Below are positions 8,097 to 16,700 of a DNA stretch of 64,000 nucleotides, piece after piece. Origin of the DNA: Candidatus Eisenbacteria bacterium (GTDB lineage: Bacteria > Eisenbacteria > RBG-16-71-46 > JACRLI01). The notes under the pieces were generated by a model. It had not been told where the DNA came from. It worked only from the letters and a program-made list of their open reading frames with translations, and ran no database searches. The stretch is taken from contig JACRLI010000014.1 of the NCBI GenBank assembly GCA_016235265.1, forward strand, positions 168,308 through 232,307, in the 5' to 3' direction. The translations under genes and the position numbers were made by a program. How positions within the stretch are numbered: position 1 is the stretch's first letter; each line of letters starts with the position of its first letter.

Positions 8097-9133
8097 GCGG
8101 TCGCCTTCTCGGTGGCGGGCAGCCGGATGGTGCGCCCCTCGGCGGACGAGCGGTAGCAGGCCTCCAGCGTGCGCAGCGAGGCCACGGCCTCCTCCCACGC
8201 GTCCCGCGCGTGGTCGCGACGCTTCACGCGCGCCACGAACTCGCGGAACAGCGGCACGAACCACTCGGAGTGCGACGAGTTCGCCGACATGCCGGCGCCG
8301 AACTTCAGTTCCTGCTCCTCGCCGCCGCGGGCCAGCACGATGCGATCATCGGAGACGCGGATCTCGCCCCGGGTGCCCACCAGCCGGTTGGTGATCTCGC
8401 GCAGCGGCGAGGCCCACGTGAACCCCAGCCGCGCCACCGCCCGGGAGTACTCGAACACCACCGTGGCGGTGTCCTCCACCGGGTAGGGATCGGGCCGCAG
8501 CTTCTGCATCAGCGCGGTCACCGCCAGCGGGTCGCCCAGCAGCGAACGCAGCTGGTAGACGACGTGCGCGCCGTGGTCCATCAGGATTCCGCCGCCGCCC
8601 ACCCGCGGGTCGGTGCGCCACGTGGGCGCCCACGCGGCGCTGCCGGGGTTGGCCTCCTTGCGCCACACCGTCCACTCCACGAAGCGCAGCTCGCCGATGT
8701 CGCCCGCGCGCACGGCGTCGGCCACCGCGCGCCATGGCGGTGCGTGGTGATACTGGTGCCCGGGCAGGAACACGAGCGGCCGGTCGCGCAGCACCGCGTC
8801 CAGCTCCCCGGCCTCGGCGGAGGAGCGGCACAGCGGCTTCTCGCAGAAGATGTGGCAATTCCGCGACGCCGCCTCGCGGATGAGCGCCGCGTGGGAGTCC
8901 GGTGGGGTGCAGATGTCCACGAAGTCCGGCTTTTCGGCGGCCCACAGGGCTCCGGCCGAGCCATAGGTGCGGATCGCCGGCCACCGGGAGCGGACGGCTT
9001 CGAGGTTGGCAGGGGCCAGATCGCAGCAGGATGTGATCCGCATCTCCGAGGAGAGCGCGGGATCGGAGTCGAGGGCCTGCAAGTGCCCACGCTGCGCGAT
9101 GTTGCCGGCCCCGAAGAGTGCGCCCTGGATCAC
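8093..9133 (-). CDS. Gfo/Idh/MocA family oxidoreductase
   Basis: NAD(P)-dependent sugar/cyclitol dehydrogenase-like protein, 346 residues. The N-terminus GALFGAGNIAQRGHLQAL is the Rossmann loop; FVDICTPPDSHAALIREA and HIFCEKPLCRS contain the catalytic EKP Lys; GGGILMDHGAHVVYQLRSLL holds the conserved C-domain Asp-His. GTG at 9133 is chosen because the dinucleotide loop starts seven residues later and AGAGG precedes it. It is the first gene of the seven-gene minus-strand operon ending at 2416 and could oxidise or epimerise a sugar or inositol that becomes the head group. The substrate is not deducible. Confidence 0.87.
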   Translation of the reverse strand: MIQGALFGAGNIAQRGHLQALDSDPALSSEMRITSCCDLAPANLEAVRSRWPAIRTYGSAGALWAAEKPDFVDICTPPDSHAALIREAASRNCHIFCEKPLCRSSAEAGELDAVLRDRPLVFLPGHQYHHAPPWRAVADAVRAGDIGELRFVEWTVWRKEANPGSAAWAPTWRTDPRVGGGGILMDHGAHVVYQLRSLLGDPLAVTALMQKLRPDPYPVEDTATVVFEYSRAVARLGFTWASPLREITNRLVGTRGEIRVSDDRIVLARGGEEQELKFGAGMSANSSHSEWFVPLFREFVARVKRRDHARDAWEEAVASLRTLEACYRSSAEGRTIRLPATEKATA

Positions 9134-9217
9134 AGAGAGTACCTCTTGGGACGGGTCGGAACCCGGGTCGGACGAGTTCGCGGCCGCCGGGTGGGCCGCG
9201 CGGAAAAAACCAACCGT

Positions 9218-9247
9218 AGAATAGACTTGGCAACGCCGCCGAAACAA
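9218..9247 (-). promoter_or_regulatory. Candidate promoter for the 9133-2416 operon
   Basis: On the minus strand TTGTTT (9247-9242) is followed after 18 bases by TATTCT (9223-9218), about 85 bases before the GTG of the oxidoreductase. The bases around it are AT-richer than the rest of this 299-base divergent gap, which holds nothing else I recognise apart from the RBS-like AGAGG and GGAGG of the two flanking genes. Confidence 0.35.
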
Positions 9248-9432
9248 CCCAATTCGGGCGCCCGGGACCGCACTCCGCGAGCCCTCAGAGTATCTCCCCG
9301 CCGGCGCCGGAGGCCCCCCTCCCCGCGCCGTCCACCCGGCTCCCACACATACCCCCCTCGCTTGCCACCTCCCGGGCCAGGTGCCACAATCGCGCGCCGA
9401 CACCCTTTCCCGATCCCCTCACGGAGGCCCTC

Positions 9433-11550
9433 GTGTTCCATCGCCCCGCGTCCCCCGGACTCGCCCTGGCCCTGGCGCTGGCGCTGGCCCTCGCGCTGCC
9501 GGGATTGCCGACGCGGGCTCAGCCGGGCTTCGACGGCGAAATGGCCCGGGGGCTGGCGGAGGTGCTGGCCGCGGACTCCCTGGAAGGGCGACGCACCGGC
9601 CAGCCGGGCGGGACGCGCGCGGAGGCCTTTGCGGCGGCGCGGCTGCTGGAGTGGGGGCTGCATCCGGGCGTCGGAGACTCCAGTTTCTTCCAGCCCTACA
9701 CCTTCCTCGCCACCCGGCTTGCCGGCGTGCCCGAACTGACCTACCTCGGGGCCCCGCCGGGTGACATTCACTACGCCTACGGCCCCGACTTCGTGGCGCC
9801 GCTCTACTCGGGCTCCGGCGCGGTGGAAGCCCCGGTGGTGTTCGTGGGCTGGGGCATCTCCGCACCCGAAAGGGGTTACGACGACTACGCCGGCCTGGAC
9901 GTGAGGGACAAGGTGGTGCTGTTCCTCCGGGGCGCCCCCCGGACGGGCGGCCGCTGGGAGGATCAGCGCGCCAACGGCTGGAAGGTCCGCAACGCCCGCG
10001 CCCACGGGGCGCGCGCCGCGCTGATGTTCGAGGGCGAGCGGCCGCTGTGGGGCACCGTCCAGGAACGCTACTTCACGCCCGACATGCCGTCGCTGTGGGT
10101 GGGGCTGCGCGTGGTGCGCGACCTCCTGGTGGGCACCGGCCGCACCTGGACCGAGATCAAGGCCGCCATGGAGCTGGACCGGCCGGTGGGCTTCGCCTTG
10201 GACCGCCGCGTCCGCCTGGAGGTGAAGAGCCAGGCGCAGGAGCACGCGGTGGGCCGAAACGTGGTGGGCAGGATCGCCGGCTCGGACCCCGCGCTGAGGA
10301 AGGAGTGCGTGGTGGTGGGCGCGCACCTGGACCACATGGGCCGCGACGCCATGGGACGCGTCTACGCCGGCGCTGATGACAACGCCTCCGGCGCGGCCAC
10401 GGTGCTGGAACTGGCGAGATCCACCGCGCGCGGCCCGTGGCGGCCCCGGCGGACGGTGTACTTCGCGCTGTTCGGCTGCGAGGAGCAGGGACTCCAGGGC
10501 TCCACCTGGTTCGCCGAGCACCCGCCCGCCGAGAGCATCGCGGTAATGCTGAACCTGGACATGGTGGGCCTGGGGGAGCCGGTGCCCAACTTCGGCGGTG
10601 TGGACCGCTATCCCGAGCTGGTGCGCATGGCGCGCGCGCTGCTGCCCGACTCGCTGCGCGCGCGGTCGCGCTCGTGGGGCTCGGGGCCCGACAGCGACCA
10701 CTGGCCCTTCTCGGAACGCGGCATCCCCTCGCTGTTCACCGCGTCGGCGGGCGAGCATCCCGACTATCACCAGCCCGAGGACCAGCCTTGGAAGCTGCGC
10801 CGCGACGTGTTCGAGTCCGTGGGGCGCTTCGAGGCGCGGATGCTGCACGCGGTGGCCGACACTTCGGCCTGGCACGTGGACAACCGCCGCCTGCCGCGCC
10901 TGGCCGCCCGCCTCGGCCGGCCCGTGTCGCGCGCGCGCTGGGACGAGGCCGGGCACGGCCTGCGCGTGGCCGTGGCCCACGGCGCGGGAGTGGTGCTGCT
11001 GGCGCTGCCTCCCGCGGAACCGCTGCAGGCCATGGCGCGGGTGGCGCAGCTGGAGCGCGAATGCGGCGGGGACACCGGTTGGATCCAGGTCGCGCACACC
11101 GCTGAGGACCTCGAGGACCACGCCCGCCACGGCAGGACCAGCGTGGTGCTGGAGGCGCGCGTGGGGTCTTTCGATCTCGCCGACACCACGCTGCTGATGT
11201 TCCTGCAGCGGCTCGGCGTGCGCGCCGTGCTGCCCGAGACCGCGCCCACGCCCGCGGAGGCCCGGCGCATCGCCGCCCAGGGACTGCTGCTGGACCAGGG
11301 GGAACTGCGCTCGCCCGCGCCCGTGGACGGGGCGTGCCTGTACGCGGGGCGCGTGCCGCACGGTGCGGCCAACGGGTTCGCATTCGAATCCCCGGACGAC
11401 CTGCGGCCCGGGGAAGCCCGCGCCGGCTGCCTGCTCTCCGAGGAGGCCTGGCGCGTGGCCGCGAAGTTGTTGAAGAAGAAGTGGACGCGGGAACAGGTGG
11501 AGGACGCCATGGGGCTCAATTTCGTGCGGTTCTGGAAGTGGGCCAGGTGA
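9433..11550 (+). CDS. Secreted M28 peptidase with degenerate M19-like C-terminal region
   Basis: Exported zinc aminopeptidase-like protein of 705 residues. The GTG start follows ACGGAGGCC. Residues 1-32 are a signal peptide whose core is almost pure Leu-Ala. A PA-type insert (about 100-260) is followed by the M28 core with all expected ligands: AHLDHMG, YAGADDNASG, FGCEEQGL, MLNLDMVGLG and PDYHQPEDQ. From about residue 480 to the end the sequence looks like the C-terminal part of a membrane-dipeptidase (M19) barrel, finishing with WTREQVEDAMGLNFVRFWKW, but without evident M19 metal ligands. It probably trims extracellular or periplasmic peptides for the peptide transporter at 17269. The M19 likeness is my reading and needs a profile search. 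Confidence 0.82.
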   Translation: MFHRPASPGLALALALALALALPGLPTRAQPGFDGEMARGLAEVLAADSLEGRRTGQPGGTRAEAFAAARLLEWGLHPGVGDSSFFQPYTFLATRLAGVPELTYLGAPPGDIHYAYGPDFVAPLYSGSGAVEAPVVFVGWGISAPERGYDDYAGLDVRDKVVLFLRGAPRTGGRWEDQRANGWKVRNARAHGARAALMFEGERPLWGTVQERYFTPDMPSLWVGLRVVRDLLVGTGRTWTEIKAAMELDRPVGFALDRRVRLEVKSQAQEHAVGRNVVGRIAGSDPALRKECVVVGAHLDHMGRDAMGRVYAGADDNASGAATVLELARSTARGPWRPRRTVYFALFGCEEQGLQGSTWFAEHPPAESIAVMLNLDMVGLGEPVPNFGGVDRYPELVRMARALLPDSLRARSRSWGSGPDSDHWPFSERGIPSLFTASAGEHPDYHQPEDQPWKLRRDVFESVGRFEARMLHAVADTSAWHVDNRRLPRLAARLGRPVSRARWDEAGHGLRVAVAHGAGVVLLALPPAEPLQAMARVAQLERECGGDTGWIQVAHTAEDLEDHARHGRTSVVLEARVGSFDLADTTLLMFLQRLGVRAVLPETAPTPAEARRIAAQGLLLDQGELRSPAPVDGACLYAGRVPHGAANGFAFESPDDLRPGEARAGCLLSEEAWRVAAKLLKKKWTREQVEDAMGLNFVRFWKWAR

Positions 11551-12155
11551 TGCGCAACGGATGGATGCCCGGCCTGGCGGCCGCGGCGATGATGGCGACG
11601 TTCGGGCCCGCGCTGCCGGCCGCTGCCGCTGCCGCGTCCGCGCCCGCCGCAGCTTCGCCACCCGCCGCGGCACCCGCGCCTTCGCCGGCGCCGGCGCCCG
11701 ACACGCTGCAGTTCCACGCCGTCGCCTCGCTGACCGACACGCTGCTCGACCGCTTCGCGGGCGTGTGGCAGGGCAGCCCGCCGGGCGATAGGGGCTCGGT
11801 GGACCGCCTGCTGGCCCAGTGGAAGTACGAGCACACCGTGATGCAACTGCAGAGCAAGGTCACCTCCGGTCCGCGGCGCGAGTACGAGACCGTGGCCTTC
11901 CTGACACGCGAGCCGGACGACCGCTACCGCATGGTCTTCACCGACGCCTCGGGTGCGGTGCTGTGCCTGGAGGGGCGGGCGGAAGCGCTGGTTCTCACGC
12001 TCACCGGCGCCCGCGCGGCGGGCCAGGTGCGATTGCGCTACGACCTGTCGCGGCGCGGGCGGCTGACCATGACGCGCGAGGAGGTGGCCGGGGCGGGGGA
12101 GTTCAGGAAGGTCGGGGAGGTGGAGTATCTGAGGGGGCGGTTGAAGGGGCGGTAG
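11550..12155 (+). CDS. Secreted protein of unknown function
   Basis: 201-residue exported protein starting one base inside the stop of the M28 peptidase gene (TGATG), so it is translationally coupled to it. Residues 1-25 form a signal peptide, followed by a Pro/Ala-rich linker to about 50. The remainder (FAGVWQGSPPGD, YETVAFLTREPDDRYRMVFTD, LTLTGARAAGQVRLRYDLS) resembles the lipocalin-like beta barrel of DUF1579-type proteins, but I do not recognise a specific family. No catalytic residues are apparent. Coupling suggests it acts with the peptidase in the periplasm. Confidence 0.65.
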   Translation: MRNGWMPGLAAAAMMATFGPALPAAAAAASAPAAASPPAAAPAPSPAPAPDTLQFHAVASLTDTLLDRFAGVWQGSPPGDRGSVDRLLAQWKYEHTVMQLQSKVTSGPRREYETVAFLTREPDDRYRMVFTDASGAVLCLEGRAEALVLTLTGARAAGQVRLRYDLSRRGRLTMTREEVAGAGEFRKVGEVEYLRGRLKGR

Positions 12156-12170
12156 CCTGGACTGCGTCCA

Positions 12171-12764
12171 TCAACTTGAGGGTGTCGAAGGGGTCACGGG
12201 TGTGGCCTTCGCGTCCGAAAGCCCTGCCTGTGAAGCCCGCCGCGGCCACCGCACGATCACCGGCACCGTCAGCGCCAGGATCGCCACGTCGCGCCCCACC
12301 GTGCCCCAGTTCACGTTGGTGCTCTTGAGGAACGGCAGGTAGTTGCCGAGCATGTCGAAGCAGCTGCAGTCCAGCTTCCGGCCCATCAGGATCTCCGCCG
12401 CCAGGATCACGCTGAACAGGCACATCATGCCCGCCGTGACCCAGCCGGCGGCTTCCACGAGGACTTCAAACCGCGAGGGCTGCCCTCCGGGGTTGAGGGG
12501 GCGCCACGCCGTGAGCAGCCCGCCCAGCAGGACCAGCCCCGCCACCAGCTCGATGCCCGGGAACGTCACCGCCACCGCGGTGTTGAGGCCCTGGGGCAGC
12601 AGCTGGTAGGCCATCACCGCGCGCAGGAATGCCATCGGGCGCTGGAACTTCCCCAGCGCCGCGCCGATCATCAGCACCGCCAGCGCCAGCAGGCACAGCG
12701 CCCGCAGCGCCCTCCAGGCTACCGGGACGGTCCCTTTTCCTGGGGGTAGTCCGCCGCTTCCCAC
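12171..12764 (-). CDS. MauE/DoxX-like membrane protein
   Basis: Membrane protein of about 197 residues with four hydrophobic segments (ALRALCLLALAVLMIGAALG, then GIELVAGLVLLGGLL, VTAGMMCLFSVILAAEI and VAILALTVPVIV). The pattern of GKF after helix 1 and a CSC motif in KLDCSCFDMLG matches MauE-type methylamine-utilisation proteins, which handle disulfides or redox equivalents in the membrane. The start is uncertain: GTG at 12764 (46 bases inside the rhodanese gene) is the only upstream start that keeps the first helix. Pairing with a rhodanese suggests periplasmic sulfur or disulfide chemistry. It converges with the 11550 gene with only 15 bases between stops. Confidence 0.68.
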   Translation of the reverse strand: MGSGGLPPGKGTVPVAWRALRALCLLALAVLMIGAALGKFQRPMAFLRAVMAYQLLPQGLNTAVAVTFPGIELVAGLVLLGGLLTAWRPLNPGGQPSRFEVLVEAAGWVTAGMMCLFSVILAAEILMGRKLDCSCFDMLGNYLPFLKSTNVNWGTVGRDVAILALTVPVIVRWPRRASQAGLSDAKATPVTPSTPSS

Positions 12765-13483
12765 GCCGACCAGCCTTTCTTGAACAGCAGGATGTTCTTG
12801 TATCCCTTGTGCACCAGGTTCCAGGAGACGGTCTCGGCCTGGTCGCAGGTTTCGCTCTCGCAGTAGACCAGGATCTTCGCGTCGCGCGGCAGCCGCGCTT
12901 CGAGCCGGGCGAACGCGGTGGCGAACTCGGGATCCGGCAGGCTCAGCGCTCCGGGAATGTGGCCCAGCTCGTAGACATTGCGCTCGCGGGCGTCGAGCAG
13001 GATCGCGGACTTCTGCAGCTGCAGTAACCGCGCCTCGGGGAGCTCCACCACCTGGGGCGCGGCCGGCTTTTCGGGGGCGGCGGGCGGAGCCGCGGTGGCC
13101 GGAACGGGCTTCGCGCCGGCGGGTGCCGCGGCGGGGCTGGCGCTCGTGGCCTTCGCGCTCGTGGCCTTTGCTGGCGCAGCCTTCGGGCTCGTGGCCTTCG
13201 CGCTCGTGGCCTTTGCGGGCGCGGCCTTCGCAGCCGACTTCCGGACGGGCTTCTTCGCCTCTCGCGGCGCCGCGGCCGGGCTGGCCGGCTCCTGCGTCGT
13301 CGCCGAAGCCGCGGTGGGCGCCGGCGCGGGATCCGGCGCGGGAGCGGCGGCCTCCGCGGTCGCGGTGCGCGCGGTCAGCGAGAGCACGCCCTTGGGCGCC
13401 GCCAGGTTGAACGCCAGGCCTACGAACGAGCCCGCCGCCACGAGGACGACGACGGCCTGGATGCGGCTGAGAGACTGCTTCAT
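12719..13483 (-). CDS. Membrane-anchored rhodanese-like protein
   Basis: 254-residue protein with an N-terminal membrane anchor or signal (IQAVVVLVAAGSFVGLAF), an Ala/Lys/Pro-rich linker of about 100 residues, and a C-terminal rhodanese domain (from about 150). The domain shows ILLDARERNVYELGHIPGAL, the active-site region ILVYCESETCDQAE with Cys in the nucleophile position, and the closing LLFKKGWSAWEAADYP. It should transfer sulfur or act on disulfides outside the cytoplasm. The linker is encoded by 15/45-base repeats listed separately. It overlaps the MauE-like gene downstream, and the two form a unit. The upstream gap to the tricorn-like gene is a divergent promoter region. Confidence 0.82.
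   Translation of the reverse strand: MKQSLSRIQAVVVLVAAGSFVGLAFNLAAPKGVLSLTARTATAEAAAPAPDPAPAPTAASATTQEPASPAAAPREAKKPVRKSAAKAAPAKATSAKATSPKAAPAKATSAKATSASPAAAPAGAKPVPATAAPPAAPEKPAAPQVVELPEARLLQLQKSAILLDARERNVYELGHIPGALSLPDPEFATAFARLEARLPRDAKILVYCESETCDQAETVSWNLVHKGYKNILLFKKGWSAWEAADYPQEKGPSR
13143..13232. repeat. 45-bp tandem repeat within the rhodanese linker
   Basis: Two near-identical 45-base units (13143-13187 and 13188-13232), each built of three 15-base submotifs of the form CTCGTGGCCTTCGCG. Read on the minus strand they encode Ala/Lys-rich pentapeptides such as AKATS. The length is a multiple of three, so copy-number change would only lengthen or shorten the linker. Confidence 0.85.
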
Positions 13484-13657
13484 CGCGGGAGCCTTCCAAT
13501 TCGGCCGGGAGCATCGGGCGCGCCGTGGCGGCACGCGGCGAACGAAGGGGCGACGCCCAGAATGCGGGCGCGCCCCGGGAGGTGTCAAGGCGCCGCGGCA
13601 TCGCGTGGCATCGCGGCGGCTCGAACGCCGCCCCGACCCCGCGTGACCACACCATCC

Positions 13658-13687
13658 TTGACGCGCACGGGGCTCCCGGCGTTGTAT
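13658..13687 (+). promoter_or_regulatory. Candidate promoter of the tricorn-like gene
   Basis: TTGACG at 13658-13663 and TTGTAT at 13682-13687 with 18 bases between, about 60 bases before the ATG at 13747. The -35 is good and the -10 is weak. The rest of the 263-base gap to the divergent rhodanese gene shows no other recognised signal. Confidence 0.3.
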
Positions 13688-13746
13688 TCCCACGTGCCCG
13701 CGCCTTCGGATTCTCCATTCTCGCCACCCTGGCAAGGAGCCGTCCC

Positions 13747-16700
13747 ATGAGCCAGTGGACCGCCGGGTCCCGTTTCGTGTTTCGCGTCCTCGTGAGCCTC
13801 CTCGCGCCCGCCGCCGGGATCGCCGCCGGGGCCGGCGCCTCCCGCGCCGCCGAGCCGGCGGCCCCCGCCGCGCCCGCATGGGCGCGCCCCGGTGAGCCCA
13901 TTCGCGGCGGAAGGTACCCGGCGCTCTCGCCCGACGGGACGACCCTCGTGTTCGGCTATGTGGGCGACCTGTGGAGCGTGCCCGCGGCGGGCGGCGTGGC
14001 GCGCCGCCTCACCGCGCACGCGGCCTACGAGCGCGCCCCGGTGTGGTCACCCGACGGCAAGTGGCTCGCGTTCGCCAGCAACCGAAACAACAACTTCGAC
14101 GCGTACGTGATGCCCTCGGAAGGCGGCCTGCCCCGGCGCCTCACCTGGCACTCGTCCGACGACATCCCCACCGGGTTCACCCCGGACAGCCGCGAGGTGG
14201 TGTTCGTGAGCGGGCGCAACACCGCCTACGCCGCGTACACCGTGCCGCTGGCGGGCGGCATGGCGCGCCGGCTCACGCGCACCTTCTGGGACGACGCCAC
14301 CAGCGCCTCGTTCTCTCCCGACGGCCGGACGCTGATGCTCAACCTGGGCGACCAGGCGCTGCGCTTCTGGTGGCGGATCGGCTACAAGGGCTCCAACAAC
14401 GCCGACGTGTGGACGTGCGACCCGGCCAGCGGCAGGTACGCGCGCTGGACCGACTGGAACGGCGACGACCTCTGGCCCATGTGGGGCCCGGACGGGAAGA
14501 CCTTCTACTACGTGTCCGACCGGGACGGCCGCAACCCCAACCTGTACCGGCAGGCGGGACCGGGCGCCCCGCCCGAGGCGCTGACGAAGTTCACCGACGA
14601 CCCGGTGCGCTTCCCGTCCATTTCCGCCGACGGCTCGCGGGTGGCCTACGAGCACGCCATGGGCGTGTGGATCACCGACACCCGGTCGGGCGAGAGCCGC
14701 GAAGTCCGCATCCTGGCCGGCGCCGACTTCGAGCGCCCGCTGGAGGAGACCCGCACGCTGAACCGGGAGGCCAGCGAGATGGCGCTCTCGCCCGACTCGA
14801 AGAAGATCGCGCTGGTGGTGCGCGGCGACCTGTTCGTGCTGCCCGCGGACGGCGGCGAGACGCGTCACATAACGCGCGGCCCCGAGCGCGACAGGTACGT
14901 GGCCTGGACTCCGGATTCGCGCTCGCTGGTGTACGTGAGCGACCCCACCGGGAGCTTCCAGGTGCACGTGGTGCCCGCCGACGGCAGCGGGGCTCCGAGG
15001 CGTCTCACCGAGGGCACGGGGGAGAAAGGCTCGCCGGTGGTGAGCCCCGATGGGAAGACCGTGACGTACTTTCGCGGGGCGCAGGACATCTGCGCCGTGC
15101 CGCTGGCCGGCGGAGCCGAACGCACGCTGGTGAAGGGCCCGGTGGGCAACGAGGAACTGGACTGCGCACTGGCCGTCTCGCCCGACAGCCGCTGGCTGGC
15201 CTACACCGCACTCACCACCAACGAGGAGCACGAGATCTGGATCGTGCCGATGGAAGGCGGGACGCCGGTGAACGTGACCCGCGCCAACCACGAGTCGCTG
15301 CAGCCCACGTGGAGCCGCGATGGGAAGAACCTGTACTTCATCTCCAACCGCGAGGCCCATGACCGCGGCAGCGTGAGCGACGGAAACACCGACCTGTACC
15401 GGCTGCCGCTCCTTCCGGACACGGTGAAGTTCACGGAGAGCAAGCTGGACTCGCTGTTCCTGCCCGACGCCGCGAAGAAGGAGGGCGAGGGCAAGGCGGC
15501 GGGAGCGAAAGACGGCGCCACGGTCGCGAAGGATGGCGCCGCGGTCGCGAAGGGCGCGGACGCCGCGAAGCCCGCCGTCCCGGTGAAGATCGACTTCACC
15601 CGGATCGAGAAGCGCTTCAAGCGCCTGCTCGACACCTCGGGCGACTGCTACGAGCCGGTTCCATCGCCGGACGGCAAGACGCTGGTGTTCCTCCACCGCG
15701 ACCTCAACGGCACGCAGGTCCACAGCATGCCGGCCGAGGGCGGAAAGGCGCGCGCGCTCACCTCCGGGGAGCCGGTGGCCCCGCGCCTGGGCGAGAGTGG
15801 CAACTTCGCGCGGCCTGGCGCGCTGCAGTGGGACAAGGACGGCAAGAAGGTCTACTACCTGGCCGGCGGCGGCATCCGCGTGCTCACCATGGGAGAGGGC
15901 GGCACGGCCACCGGCCCCGCCGAAGTGACGTACGCCGCGCAGGTGACGGTCAACACCCCCGGCGAGTATCGCCAGATGTTCCACGAGGCGTGGACCACGC
16001 TGCGCGACTCCTACTACGACCCCGGCCACCACGGGGTGGACTGGGAGAAGGTGGGCGCGAAGTACGAGGCGCGCGCGGAGTACGTGGCGCACCACGTGGA
16101 CTTCGAGGACCAGCTGCGGGAGATGATGGGCGAGCTGAACTCCTCGCACACCGGAGCGTACGGCCCGCCGCAGCAGCCCGACCAGCCCACCGCGGGCCTG
16201 GGGTGCGAGCTGGAGGCCCCGGCGGCGGGGCAGGTGGGAGCGCGGTTATCCGGCGTGTATCGCGAAGGCCCGCTGGACCAGCCCAACGTGAAGGTGGCCG
16301 TCGGCGAGTACATCCTCGCGGTGGACGGCCAGCCGCTCCATGCCGGCGCGCGCGACGACGCATGGCTCTCCGACAAGGCCGGCAAGCGCATCCGGCTGGT
16401 GGTCGCGGCCGCCCCGGTGGCCGAGGGGGAGTTCCGCGGCTCCGCCACACCGGGCGCGCGCGAGGTCACCGTGAAGGGCGTGAGCCCGGCGGAACAGCGC
16501 GCACTGCGCTACAACGACTGGGACGAGGGCCGGCGCGAGTACGTGAAGAGAAGGACCGGCGATCGCTACGTCTACATCCACCTGCCCGCGTGCGGCTCCG
16601 CGGACATCGCCAAGTTCAAGCGGATCCTGGAAGCGGAAGGGGACGGCAGGGCCGGCCTGTTGCTGGACATGCGCTGGAACACCGGCGGGGCCATCGACGA

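Noticed and set aside
13143..13232. Possible short CRISPR-like array
   Set aside because: The units are directly adjacent without unique spacers and encode an in-frame protein linker.
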